A stretch of 27,315 nt of DNA. Origin: Promethearchaeota archaeon. GTDB taxonomy: Archaea; Asgardarchaeota; Lokiarchaeia; Sigynarchaeales; SOKP01. Location: positions 1 through 27,315 of the forward strand of contig JAHPYY010000136.1 of NCBI GenBank assembly GCA_019058515.1, read 5' to 3'. The translations under genes were made by a program, and so were the position numbers. The notes beneath the pieces were generated by a model. That model was not told the origin of the DNA. It did no database searches and saw only the letters and a list, made by a program, of their open reading frames with translations. Positions 15,671 through 23,023 of this stretch are shown here, piece after piece. Position 1 is the stretch's first letter. Each line of letters starts with the position of its first letter.

Positions 15671-15701
15671 AAAAAAAGTTGAGAAGTTTTAATTCTTCTC
15701 A
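15671..15701 (-). terminator. stem-loop and T-tract terminator after the methyltransferase operon
   Basis: On the minus strand TGAGAAG (15701-15695) pairs with CTTCTCA (15686-15680) across an 8-base loop, followed by a run of seven Ts (15677-15671). It lies 27 bases downstream of the UroD-family gene's stop. Both the 7-bp stem and the T tract fit an intrinsic-like terminator; in archaea the T tract alone can suffice. Confidence 0.6.
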
Positions 15702-15727
15702 CTAATTAAGCGAGAAAGACTATAAAG

Positions 15728-17029
15728 TTAATACTTACCGTACTTAAAAACTGCGTCGACCATAGCTTTAACATTTTCCGGTTTAGCTTCGTCTACTATG
15801 CCAGAAACGCCCCCATCAATAAGTAGACCACCGCCTTCTTTGCATCCTTCTATTAAATTCTTTACAAACTCGTCCATTTGCTGCGGTGTTCCTGTAGCCA
15901 TTATTGAACCAGGAATGTTGCCCCTTATAGTGGCATATTCTCCAAACATCTCCTTGGCTTTTATTAAGTCTGTGCGGTCAAACCAATAGATCAACTTTGC
16001 TTTGTGTTTTTTTGCGAACTCGGTAAGATAATCTAAACGCTCGTTATAACCACCCTCGTAGAACGGACATGGAATCAAATCAGCTTTAATTAGTCCTTCC
16101 ATTATAGTAGTTAACATTGGCCAATAGAACTCCGCGAATTGTTCCCTGCTCATGAATCCGTCTGCTCCTCTATGAAGTGGTATGAACACTATGGGATTTG
16201 GAGAGGGGAACATTTGTTTCATAGCTACAGTGGATTCAATACTGGAAGGAACTAACCTCCACAATGCTTCTTTCAACTCTTCTGGTTTTCGATACATGTC
16301 TGTCATAATTCCAGTCATGCCACGAACGCTTTCAGACCATACATCGTAAGGGGCTTGTACAAATAAATCGAACGCTGTAGGGAACCCTAACTTCATCATT
16401 TCTTGTATGTAATATCCGTTGGCTCCCAAATATTCCATCAGCTTCATAGCTCCCTGCTTAATGCTTTCAAACATGGCTTGGTTGGGAGGGGCGGCAAAAA
16501 ACGGTGGTATCGACATGAATGAACCGTAGGAATGAACGAGGTTAATCACTGAAGGAAACATTCCAAAACCTTGTAGGTTTTTATGATGCCTGGGAATCAT
16601 TTTCCTTATTGAAAACCCAGAAGGATCTGCCAAAAACTCGTCGTATTCATCTGCTTTCATATATTCGCCTTCAACCCATTGAAAATGAATATTGTCGCCT
16701 AACCTCTGCGATTCCTCGGCTGCGCCTGGCCATTTAAATGTTTGAGTACCAAATGCATCCCACACACCACTAGGAAAAATGCCTAGTAAAGGAGGGACCA
16801 TATCTAAATTTAACGGGGCTAACACATCCTTGAACGCATTGGCAAGTTTCATCGGTTCGTACATCGCTTCCTTTTTCGTCAAACCAGCTTGAATTGCAGG
16901 ATAATACATGCACATTAGAGTAATTGGCACGCGATCAGGTTCTTTTAGACTCACCGCTGTTAACACTCGATTAAGCCGCTCCATAAACGCTGGAGGGGGA
17001 GCTGGAGGTGCTTCGTGATGTTCGCCCAT
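15728..17029 (-). CDS. UroD-superfamily corrinoid methyltransferase (MtaA/CmuA-like)
   Basis: The 433-residue protein has the uroporphyrinogen-decarboxylase TIM-barrel plan: RLNRVLTAVSLKEPDRVPI at the N-terminus, FMSREQFAEFYWP near residue 290, CPFYEGGYNERLDYL at about 325, and TIRGNIPGSIMATGTPQQM with GGGLLIDGGV near the end. Next to a corrinoid protein gene such enzymes move methyl groups between a corrinoid cofactor and an acceptor or donor. The substrate is unknown. The classic MtaA zinc motif H-x-C and the late Cys are absent; at the matching place stands PCPFYEGG, and IDGGVSG replaces the late Cys loop. The ATG directly abuts the TAA of the corrinoid gene (AATTAAATG) with GGAGGA just inside it, indicating translational coupling. 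A Pro-rich N-terminal tail (PPAPPPA) is unusual. Confidence 0.82.
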   Translation of the reverse strand: MGEHHEAPPAPPPAFMERLNRVLTAVSLKEPDRVPITLMCMYYPAIQAGLTKKEAMYEPMKLANAFKDVLAPLNLDMVPPLLGIFPSGVWDAFGTQTFKWPGAAEESQRLGDNIHFQWVEGEYMKADEYDEFLADPSGFSIRKMIPRHHKNLQGFGMFPSVINLVHSYGSFMSIPPFFAAPPNQAMFESIKQGAMKLMEYLGANGYYIQEMMKLGFPTAFDLFVQAPYDVWSESVRGMTGIMTDMYRKPEELKEALWRLVPSSIESTVAMKQMFPSPNPIVFIPLHRGADGFMSREQFAEFYWPMLTTIMEGLIKADLIPCPFYEGGYNERLDYLTEFAKKHKAKLIYWFDRTDLIKAKEMFGEYATIRGNIPGSIMATGTPQQMDEFVKNLIEGCKEGGGLLIDGGVSGIVDEAKPENVKAMVDAVFKYGKY

Positions 17030-17662
17030 TTAATTCTCCTCCATCCACTTTTTGGCTAAATTTACGGCGTCTACCGCACTTTCTCCATAAGCGTCCGCTT
17101 TAACATAATCTATTATGTTTTGATCCACCGTACCCCCACCAATCATTATCTTCAGCGAATCTCTTAGTCCTGAGTTGACTAATTTTTGAATGATCTCTTT
17201 CATTGAATCAAAAGCAAGCGTAAGAAAGCCGCTTAGCGCTAATACTTGCGGGCTATATTCCTTTATTTTTTCTACAAACTTATCGCTTGGTACATCAACC
17301 CCTAAATCCATTACATCAAACCCGCTCGATTCCAGCATGAATTTTACTACGTTTTTTCCTATATCGTGAATGTCTCCCGCAACGGTTCCTAATAGCACTT
17401 TGCCTTTTTTCTCTTCAGTAGCTTGCGATTCTTTAAGTAAGGGAGAGAGTTTATCAAACACAGATCGCAAAATTTCTCCCGACATTATTAAATCAGGAAG
17501 AAAGTACTCCTTGTTTTGGAATCGGTCTCCAATTATTTTCATCGCCTCTCTTACTTCTCCCATAATCTTCAAAGGATCTTCATTGCTTTCCAACTTCTTG
17601 TTTAGTAGCTCTTCAACTGCAGCTTCCTCAAGTTCGACGACTTTATTTACAAATTCGCTCAT
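17030..17662 (-). CDS. methyltransferase cognate corrinoid protein
   Basis: Carries the corrinoid cofactor that shuttles a methyl group between two methyltransferases. The N-terminal 90 residues form the helical cap (B12-binding 2 type). The Rossmann-like domain then holds GDIHDIGKN, the DxHxxG cobalamin-ligand motif, followed by SGFLTLAF and MIGGGTVDQ. The size of 210 aa is normal for MtaC/MtbC-like proteins. It is first in a two-gene operon with the UroD-family enzyme, whose start touches its stop. No reductive activase (RamA-like) or substrate-specific MtaB/MttB-like methyltransferase appears in the window, so the donor remains open. Its upstream 177 bases are shared with the divergent coiled-coil gene. 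Confidence 0.93.
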   Translation of the reverse strand: MSEFVNKVVELEEAAVEELLNKKLESNEDPLKIMGEVREAMKIIGDRFQNKEYFLPDLIMSGEILRSVFDKLSPLLKESQATEEKKGKVLLGTVAGDIHDIGKNVVKFMLESSGFDVMDLGVDVPSDKFVEKIKEYSPQVLALSGFLTLAFDSMKEIIQKLVNSGLRDSLKIMIGGGTVDQNIIDYVKADAYGESAVDAVNLAKKWMEEN

Positions 17663-17839
17663 AGTATCTTAAGTAACGATACTTCTCTTATTAAATGCTT
17701 TGGTACAATACATAGTTTACATTGTGATTGTCCGTGAAGAAATATACACAGATTTCTAAAATATGTGAAAATACTTTAAAAAAACAGAATCATAATTATG
17801 AATAAACATAAAAACTGTTTTTAATAGGCGTGATTTAAA

Positions 17840-18517
17840 ATGGATATTGGAAAGCTAGAGAAAAAAGCGTCAGAAATAGAAAAATTACTAAATTTTGAGA
17901 AAGAGCTCGCAAAAAAGTGGAAGAATTTAGCTAAAAACGAGCTACAAAAAGCAAAAGCGAAACAGTCGCTCGCTCTAAAAGAATTGAAGATTGTCTCTTT
18001 AAAAAAGGATTGGGCCACTCAAAACTTAGAATTGATAGACTCAAAAGTAAAGATTAAGGAGCAAGGCGTTTTAAAAATTCGGGATGACGAAATAAAGGTA
18101 GAACGGGATTACGCGCAATTTTACCAAAAAGCAGCAGCGATCGAGAAAGAAATAGCAGAGATTCGGAAAAAGGAAGTCGAGATCGAAGTTAGGATCGCAA
18201 ACAAAAAGAAAAAACGGGCTAGAGAATTAAAGGATGTGATATCCCAACGAAAGAAACTCGTGAAATATATCAGAAATTACGTTAAAGCGCTTGAAGCGAA
18301 GTTAGAGGAAGAACAACTTACTCAAAAAAAGGAAAAGTACACCAAACAAGAGCAGAGAGTTATTAAGGAAAAGAAAGACATAACCGAGAAAGAAAACGAG
18401 ATTAAACGACTCGAAAACGAGTTAGCCGATTTGAAAGGGCAAGCGTCCCAGAAGTTAAACGAACGCTACAAACTAAAACATCCAGGAGTATTTTTAAAGA
18501 AAGAAACTGAAGGCTAA
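17840..18517 (+). CDS. long coiled-coil protein of unknown function
   Basis: Nearly all of the 225 residues are charged helix, rich in Lys and Glu with heptad-spaced Leu/Ile (for example KLEKKASEIEKLLNFEKELA and ENEIKRLENELADL). There are no Cys, no signal peptide and no membrane segment, so a cytosolic coiled coil is the only supported description. The ending KHPGVFLKKETEG is less regular and might be a short contact peptide. It might be a structural rod, a scaffold, or a PspA/ESCRT-III-like helical protein, but I see no motif that supports any of these. A TATA-like ACTTTAAAAAAAC lies at 17773-17785, giving a leader of about 35 bases. It is divergent from the corrinoid operon. Confidence 0.75.
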   Translation: MDIGKLEKKASEIEKLLNFEKELAKKWKNLAKNELQKAKAKQSLALKELKIVSLKKDWATQNLELIDSKVKIKEQGVLKIRDDEIKVERDYAQFYQKAAAIEKEIAEIRKKEVEIEVRIANKKKKRARELKDVISQRKKLVKYIRNYVKALEAKLEEEQLTQKKEKYTKQEQRVIKEKKDITEKENEIKRLENELADLKGQASQKLNERYKLKHPGVFLKKETEG

Positions 18518-18562
18518 ATCTTCAAATTTAAGTCAATTTATCTGAAATTTAGCTGAGTATAG

Positions 18563-19330
18563 TTAATTCAATAATGAGTTGAGGATACTGTTAAGTTCCA
18601 AAATAATGTCGCATACGTTATTCGTCAAGATTAGATCACTAAACTTAATTCTCCTTTTTTCCTCGTGAGATAATCCTACTGATATACCACTTTCTTGTCT
18701 TTGCTTATTATCCCTTCGAAACGGTCTATAATGATAAGGAATTGCTTCTTTTTTATTTAGATTTATTTTAAATACTGCATCGTTTTTTGATATTTCTAAA
18801 GAAATTCCATCAACTCTTCCATGTAAATTGTTAATAATTTGGAATTTTGTGCTGATAGTCTTAAAGAATTTCACAATCGATTGTATATGTTCCTCTTTCG
18901 AGTTATAAAACAGCAATCGAGTTTTATAATTCAAGGTCAATTCGTCTTGAAAGAATTTCGATAAATTTATTGCGAGATTTTCACTAAGATCTCTCATTTC
19001 TTCAATAATTTCTTTATAATTATTTTTACCTAGCATTGGAATAAATGCTAGTTTATCCTTAGATAACTGAATTATAAATGAAGGGCTATGTATTTCTTGG
19101 TGTTTAAATGGGAAATCCGCGATAGAAGTCCTGTAAGTGCCAGAAAAAGAAATTACCTCATCGTTGATACCCTGATTTTCCAACCGTACATTTGAAAGCT
19201 CCTTAAAACTTTTGAAATCTATTTGTTGGAAGAATTCGTGGATGTTTAGTTCTATATCTTCAAATTGAATCTCGATAAATAACGATTTTATATCAGATTC
19301 CGTTAGAAAAGTTGTTTCTATAATAGGCAT
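18563..19330 (-). CDS. uncharacterised 255-aa cytosolic protein
   Basis: I do not recognise the family. The protein has no Cys-rich site, signal peptide or hydrophobic helix. It alternates beta-like stretches (PSFIIQLSKDKLAFIPML, KTRLLFYN) and amphipathic helices (KEIIEEMRDLSENLAINLSK). Residues 170-220 form a more conserved-looking block, HGRVDGISLEISKNDAVFKI, then a basic PYHYRPFRRDNKQRQ. ATG 19330 is a good start. It opens the accessory right half of the window and lies downstream of the duplicated zinc-ribbon membrane gene on the same strand with a 58-base gap. Function is unknown. Confidence 0.65.
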   Translation of the reverse strand: MPIIETTFLTESDIKSLFIEIQFEDIELNIHEFFQQIDFKSFKELSNVRLENQGINDEVISFSGTYRTSIADFPFKHQEIHSPSFIIQLSKDKLAFIPMLGKNNYKEIIEEMRDLSENLAINLSKFFQDELTLNYKTRLLFYNSKEEHIQSIVKFFKTISTKFQIINNLHGRVDGISLEISKNDAVFKINLNKKEAIPYHYRPFRRDNKQRQESGISVGLSHEEKRRIKFSDLILTNNVCDIILELNSILNSLLN

Positions 19331-19388
19331 AACTTTCTAATTAATTCACTTCTTATATTCATCGAATAATTAACGGTTTAAACGGAAA

Positions 19389-19802
19389 TTAGTCAAATTC
19401 CCCTCCACAGTAAGGACAAACGTGTTTCTTAGATTCTCCTGGATTTACCTGAGGTGAATTAATAGAACGATAACTTTTAGACTCTAACGCACTATTTTCC
19501 TCTTCCATCTGAAGTAGCCACATTTTGTATTTATAAGTAAATTTACCGTCATTTGTGGGTTTATACCCTGTTTCCGCTTCAAACGCTTTTTGTTTTGCTT
19601 TAGTGTCGAGCAAAATAAATTTCAGTTTCGATTTTCTGTATTTATAAACTAGATAACTTGTAATAATCACACTTATAATTACCCAGTAAATAATAAACAA
19701 AGTAAACATAATGACCGATGCGAAACCAAAAAATGTTACCAAAAAACCGATTAAACCGACTAAACCAATTATAAATATATATAGCTTCTTCCTATGTTGA
19801 AT
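19389..19802 (-). CDS. membrane protein with C-terminal zinc ribbon, copy A of a tandem duplication
   Basis: Two N-terminal membrane helices (residues about 7-50), then a cytosolic segment KFILLDTKAKQKAFEAETGY, TYKYKMWLLQMEEE and a terminal half zinc ribbon HVCPYCGGEFD. I do not recognise the family. Copy B (20551-20964) matches throughout. No ATG opens this frame: the only canonical start is TTG 19742, which removes about 20 residues and cuts the first helix. An in-frame ATT at 19800-19802, preceded by GAGGGG six bases earlier, gives a 414-base frame, exactly the length of copy B from its own ATT. An ATG four bases from the GAGG is in another frame. The function may involve zinc- or protein-binding at the membrane. 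Confidence 0.6.
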   Translation of the reverse strand: MQHRKKLYIFIIGLVGLIGFLVTFFGFASVIMFTLFIIYWVIISVIITSYLVYKYRKSKLKFILLDTKAKQKAFEAETGYKPTNDGKFTYKYKMWLLQMEEENSALESKSYRSINSPQVNPGESKKHVCPYCGGEFD

Positions 19803-19934
19803 CGCATACCCCTCTTTTTAAAATTAATTTGATATTTGGATGAGGATATTAATGCACATCCATTTAAAATTTTAACTCAAATCGTTCAACTGATAAATTC
19901 GTTGGTAATGGGCACAGACAATTTAACCGTTTTT

Positions 19935-19942
19935 TTTAAATA
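19935..19942 (+). promoter_or_regulatory. TATA box of the plus-strand gene in unit A
   Basis: TTTTAAAT is followed 27 bases later by ATG 19963, the distance expected for a leaderless mRNA. That ATG opens a 27-codon frame (19963-20040) which is one base out of phase with the main membrane-protein frame. Unit B keeps the same arrangement with GTG. Confidence 0.5.
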
Positions 19943-19999
19943 TGAATATTGCTTCTCTTAGCATGAAATTTAAAATAAAATCCATGGAATTGAAGAATT

Positions 20000-20503
20000 T
20001 TGGCTTTAGTAAAAAAAAGAGAATGGGCACGAATATTTAAGTGGAGACTCTCTTGGACAACTACTTACTTTTTAATAGGCTTCTTTTTAGGCATGCTCCA
20101 CTGGCTTACGCATATTTGGAGACATCCTTTAGAGAATCCCTTATCTTACTCTTGGTTGGCGATACTATACACCTTTGGTTGGACATTTGTAGGATATATA
20201 TTAGAAATTAGGTTAAATAAAGAAGATAAACACAAACTAAAGGATTTGTTAAAAAATAAAGGATTAGCGTTTGAAGTTTCCAACCCCATCCACCCAGAAA
20301 ATTTGACACTTTTGATCCACCGATTATACAAAGAAACAGAGTATTATCTCGATAAGGAATGTCTTGAATACCCAATTAAATATTATCCGCAAACGAATAC
20401 TTTCAAAATCTTTTACAACGGGAAATTGAAAGCAGAGAAGCAAATTTTGAAAATTGTCATAAAGCACTTTAAACAAGAATTTTCAATTAAAGCACTAATA
20501 TAG
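20000..20503 (+). CDS. two-helix membrane protein with cytosolic domain, copy A
   Basis: A 167-residue protein, unrecognised family, with two membrane segments (residues 20-38 and 52-70), then a cytosolic domain of about 95 residues: RLNKEDKHKLKDLLKNKGL, PENLTLLIHRLYKETEYYLD and KIFYNGKLKAEKQILKIVIK. It ends in TAG where copy B ends in TAA. The frame can only start at TTG 20000 (GAAG before it), yet the promoter points to ATG 19963, whose frame reads MKFKIKSMELKNFGFSKKK and runs +1 out of phase into the A8 run at 20011-20018. A +1 shift there would join both parts. It is paired with the divergent zinc-ribbon membrane protein. Confidence 0.65.
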   Translation: MALVKKREWARIFKWRLSWTTTYFLIGFFLGMLHWLTHIWRHPLENPLSYSWLAILYTFGWTFVGYILEIRLNKEDKHKLKDLLKNKGLAFEVSNPIHPENLTLLIHRLYKETEYYLDKECLEYPIKYYPQTNTFKIFYNGKLKAEKQILKIVIKHFKQEFSIKALI

Positions 20504-20550
20504 AGTTAGATATGGTTTAATTTTACACAATAAGTACTCTTCCCATTTGT

Positions 20551-20964
20551 TTAGGAAAATTCAGCCCCACAGTAAGGACATCTGTGCTTTTCAATTTCAC
20601 CTTGCGTGTTTCGAGATAAGATTTCAGAGGTGGGATTTTGATACATTCTTGCGTTATTTTTTTCCTCTTCCTGTTGAAGTAGCCACATTTTATATTTGTA
20701 GGTAAAACTACCATTTTCAATGGCTTTATATCCCGTTTCTTCTTCATATAACCTTTGTTTTGGTTTAGTATCAAGCAATATGAATTTTTTTTTTGCTGAT
20801 TTCACATAAGTACAGACTATATAACTAGGAAGAACTACACATAAAACAAGAATCCAATAAGTAATACCCCAAATTAATATAAAAATATTCGAGAAGCTAA
20901 AAAATGATATTATGACGCTAAATATAACAAAGATTGCAAGATAACCCATTTTCTTTTTTTGAAT
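20551..20964 (-). CDS. membrane protein with C-terminal zinc ribbon, copy B
   Basis: Paralogue of copy A: two N-terminal membrane helices, the same KFILLDTKPKQRLYEEETGY and TYKYKMWLLQQEEE segments, and the end HRCPYCGAEFS. A canonical ATG at 20949 is available, but an ATT at 20962-20964, nine bases after GAGGTG, aligns with the ATT of copy A and gives the same 414-base length; TGA lies two codons before it. The region upstream of both genes keeps AAATTTTAAA, a TATA candidate. I give the ATT-started extent to show the match; the conservative start is 20949. Confidence 0.65.
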   Translation of the reverse strand: MQKKKMGYLAIFVIFSVIISFFSFSNIFILIWGITYWILVLCVVLPSYIVCTYVKSAKKKFILLDTKPKQRLYEEETGYKAIENGSFTYKYKMWLLQQEEEKNNARMYQNPTSEILSRNTQGEIEKHRCPYCGAEFS

Positions 20965-21097
20965 TTCTCATCCCACCTCTTTAATCTTATGATATAAATT
21001 GGATAATTCAATTAATGAGCATTAGTTTAAAATTTTAATGTAGATCGTCACACCGATAACATATCCGTTAATGGGCATCGATAGTTCAGGGCAATCA

Positions 21098-21105
21098 TTT
21101 AAAAA
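21098..21105 (+). promoter_or_regulatory. TATA box of the plus-strand gene in unit B
   Basis: TTTAAAAA lies 27 bases (centre to start) before GTG 21126. GTG opens VKFKTKSMELKNLDSSKK, the counterpart of the unit A upstream frame, and again is +1 out of phase with the main frame. Confidence 0.5.
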
Positions 21106-21162
21106 CAGCGGTTTCTTATTATAACGTGAAATTCAAAACAAAATCCATGGAATTGAAGAATC

Positions 21163-21666
21163 TTGACTCTAGTAAAAAAAGGAGGATATATAAGAATTTT
21201 TAAGTGGAAATTCTCTCGGCCAAATGTTTACCTTATAATGGGTTTTTCCCTAGGCATGTATCACTGGTTTTTCTATATTTTAATTAATCCTTTAGTTAAC
21301 CCCTTGTCTTCAGCATGGATATTAGTACTTTTAACCCTTGCTGGTGCATTCGGGAGGTATATAAGAGAAATTAGGTTGAATAAGGAAGAAAAACACAAAC
21401 TAAAGCATCTTTTGAGGAATAAAGGATTAGAGTTCGAAGTTTCCAATCCTATCCCTCCAGAAAATTTAACACCTTTGATCCACCGATTATACCAAGAAAC
21501 AGAGTATTATCTCGACAAGGAACGCCCTGGATATCCTATCAGGTATTATCCGGAAACGAATGTTTTTAAAATCTTTTATGACGGGAAATTGAAATCAGAG
21601 GTGCAAATTTTGAAAATTGTCGTAAAGAACTTTAATCGTGAATTTTCAATTAAAGCCCTAGTATAA
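21163..21666 (+). CDS. two-helix membrane protein with cytosolic domain, copy B
   Basis: The paralogue of the 20000-20503 product, also 167 residues. The cytosolic part is better conserved than the membrane part: EIRLNKEEKHKLKHLLRNKG, FEVSNPIPPENLTPLIHRLY and KNFNREFSIKALV are almost the same as in copy A. The main frame starts only at TTG 21163, with a stop three codons earlier, and an upstream promoter-proximal GTG at 21126 is +1 out of phase, reaching an A7 run at 21174-21180. The same geometry in both copies argues that the phase difference is older than the duplication. Function is unknown. Confidence 0.65.
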   Translation: MTLVKKGGYIRIFKWKFSRPNVYLIMGFSLGMYHWFFYILINPLVNPLSSAWILVLLTLAGAFGRYIREIRLNKEEKHKLKHLLRNKGLEFEVSNPIPPENLTPLIHRLYQETEYYLDKERPGYPIRYYPETNVFKIFYDGKLKSEVQILKIVVKNFNREFSIKALV

Positions 21667-21728
21667 ACTAGATAATTGGTAGGCTTGATCGTATTAAATC
21701 AATGTGAAAGAAACGATTTAGGAGTATA

Positions 21729-22399
21729 ATGACAATAAAATAGGAATTCCCCATCTATTATTCTGTTTGTTTCATTTTTGTTTCCGCGTTTGTAATAGTT
21801 AGCAATATCCTGATTACCTACTCTGGAAAAAAGCAACCAACTGAGATAGAATCGGCCAGATTGTTGATTACTGCGGGTGTAATTAATATCGTTTTTGAAA
21901 TCCTGCTTTACCTCGTGCCAAACATATCAATTACTAATTACACAGCTATTGAACTTCAACAGTACGTAGGATACAAGGTTTTCCAGGGTTTACTGTTTAG
22001 CGTTCCTTATTTTTTCACTTACAGCTTAATGTTTCTTGTATTTGGGAAGAAAAATAACGCAAATTTTGGAGTATTCTTGTCGTTAGCGGGGATATCATGG
22101 ACTATCTCAAATTTTTTCAAAATTGTTTTTTTAAACGGAGAGTTATTAATATTCTATATGTAATTTACGGAATTTATTTTTCAACTGCTATCTTATTCCT
22201 TTTTTATGGATTCATTATGCTAGCTACTGGTTTACTAGGTTATGCGTTTCTATTAACTCATGGAATCCAAAATAAAGACAGATTCCTTTTCTATGCTGCT
22301 ATAATGGCATTAACAGGCTTTTTTGGGTCTATATATCTAAGATTATTTCATAGCCTTATTTTAATAATTCTATCTGGCGGAATACCAGTTGTACCTTAA
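21729..22399 (+). pseudogene. multi-helix membrane protein gene with in-frame TAG and a -1 frame change
   Basis: AGGAG sits five bases before ATG 21729, whose frame reads MTIK, then TAG (21741-21743), then continues EFPIYYSVCFIFVSAFVIV and on through four hydrophobic helices to TAA at 22161-22163. The frame one base back continues with RRVINILYVIYGIYFSTA and two or three more helices to VVP and TAA at 22397-22399. The joint lies at T TTT TTA (22127-22133), in the phase of a classic -1 slippery heptamer, and the shifted protein reads KIVFL-KRR-VINILY, a basic loop between two helices. No canonical start exists between the TAG and 21858. The protein is not recognised. It is either a decaying gene, sequence error or recoded. 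Confidence 0.5.
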
Positions 22400-22508
22400 A
22401 CTAGTATTACGAAATTGAAAACTTGTTAATTAAAACTATAAAGCGAAATCTACCTTTGTTCACAATAATAAATTTAAACGAATTTTACTATATTATATTT
22501 CAGATAAA

Positions 22509-23012
22509 ATGAACGAAGATATTCATGAAGAAAGCAATCAAGAACCCTCGAAACCTAAATGGTGGAAGACATTTTAGGTTTTAACTACAATCTCTTACAT
22601 TGGGTCATTTATCGTTCTAATTGTCTTTAACTATCTTTTCGAGCCTGAGATATTTATCCAAATGATAATTTATGGAATTATTTTTGGTATTGTTTTAGGA
22701 TTCTCCTACTATATTCGCATACATCCTTCAAGAATGGTAAACAGAGCAATTTACATATTATTTGGAATCACTCCAATTGGTTTTGGGTTATGGATATTGT
22801 ATATGTTCATTAATAGAGCTTCAGGCTTTTATTTGTTAAATACATTCGGTGTTTGGGGATTTTGGATTCATATATTTGTTCAAATCTCTCTTTTCGTTAT
22901 TGGTGCATTTATCGGAGATTTCATCGGTAAAAGGAGATATTACAAGCTTCCTTTCAACTTGAATTTAACTCTCGAAATCGATGAAAATAATGAAGAGAAG
23001 ATGATATTGTAA
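22509..23012 (+). pseudogene. membrane protein gene interrupted by TAG at codon 23
   Basis: ATG 22509 opens a hydrophilic, acidic N-terminus (MNEDIHEESNQEPSKPKWWK) ending TF, then TAG at 22575-22577. The same frame continues directly into a membrane helix (SYIGSFIVLIVFNYLF) and three or four more, ending KMIL and TAA. The TAG falls at the junction of cytosolic tail and first helix. Without readthrough, translation could restart only at ATG 22662, which would drop the first helix. AAATTTAAACG at 22470-22480 is a TATA candidate about 30 bases before the ATG, supporting the upstream start. The protein is unrecognised. Confidence 0.5.
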
Positions 23013-23023
23013 CTCACATTCGA

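Larger units (their letters stand above)
19389..21666. repeat. tandem direct duplication of a divergent two-gene unit
   Basis: Unit A is 19389-20503 and unit B is 20551-21666 (1115 and 1116 bases). Each has a minus-strand zinc-ribbon membrane protein and a plus-strand 167-aa membrane protein flanking a shared promoter region. The intergenic parts are also alike (AAATTTTAA, ATCGT, TAATGGGCA in the same order). Divergence is substantial, so the event is old compared with the last common homopolymer state. No terminal inverted repeats, transposase or target duplication were seen. Confidence 0.85.
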
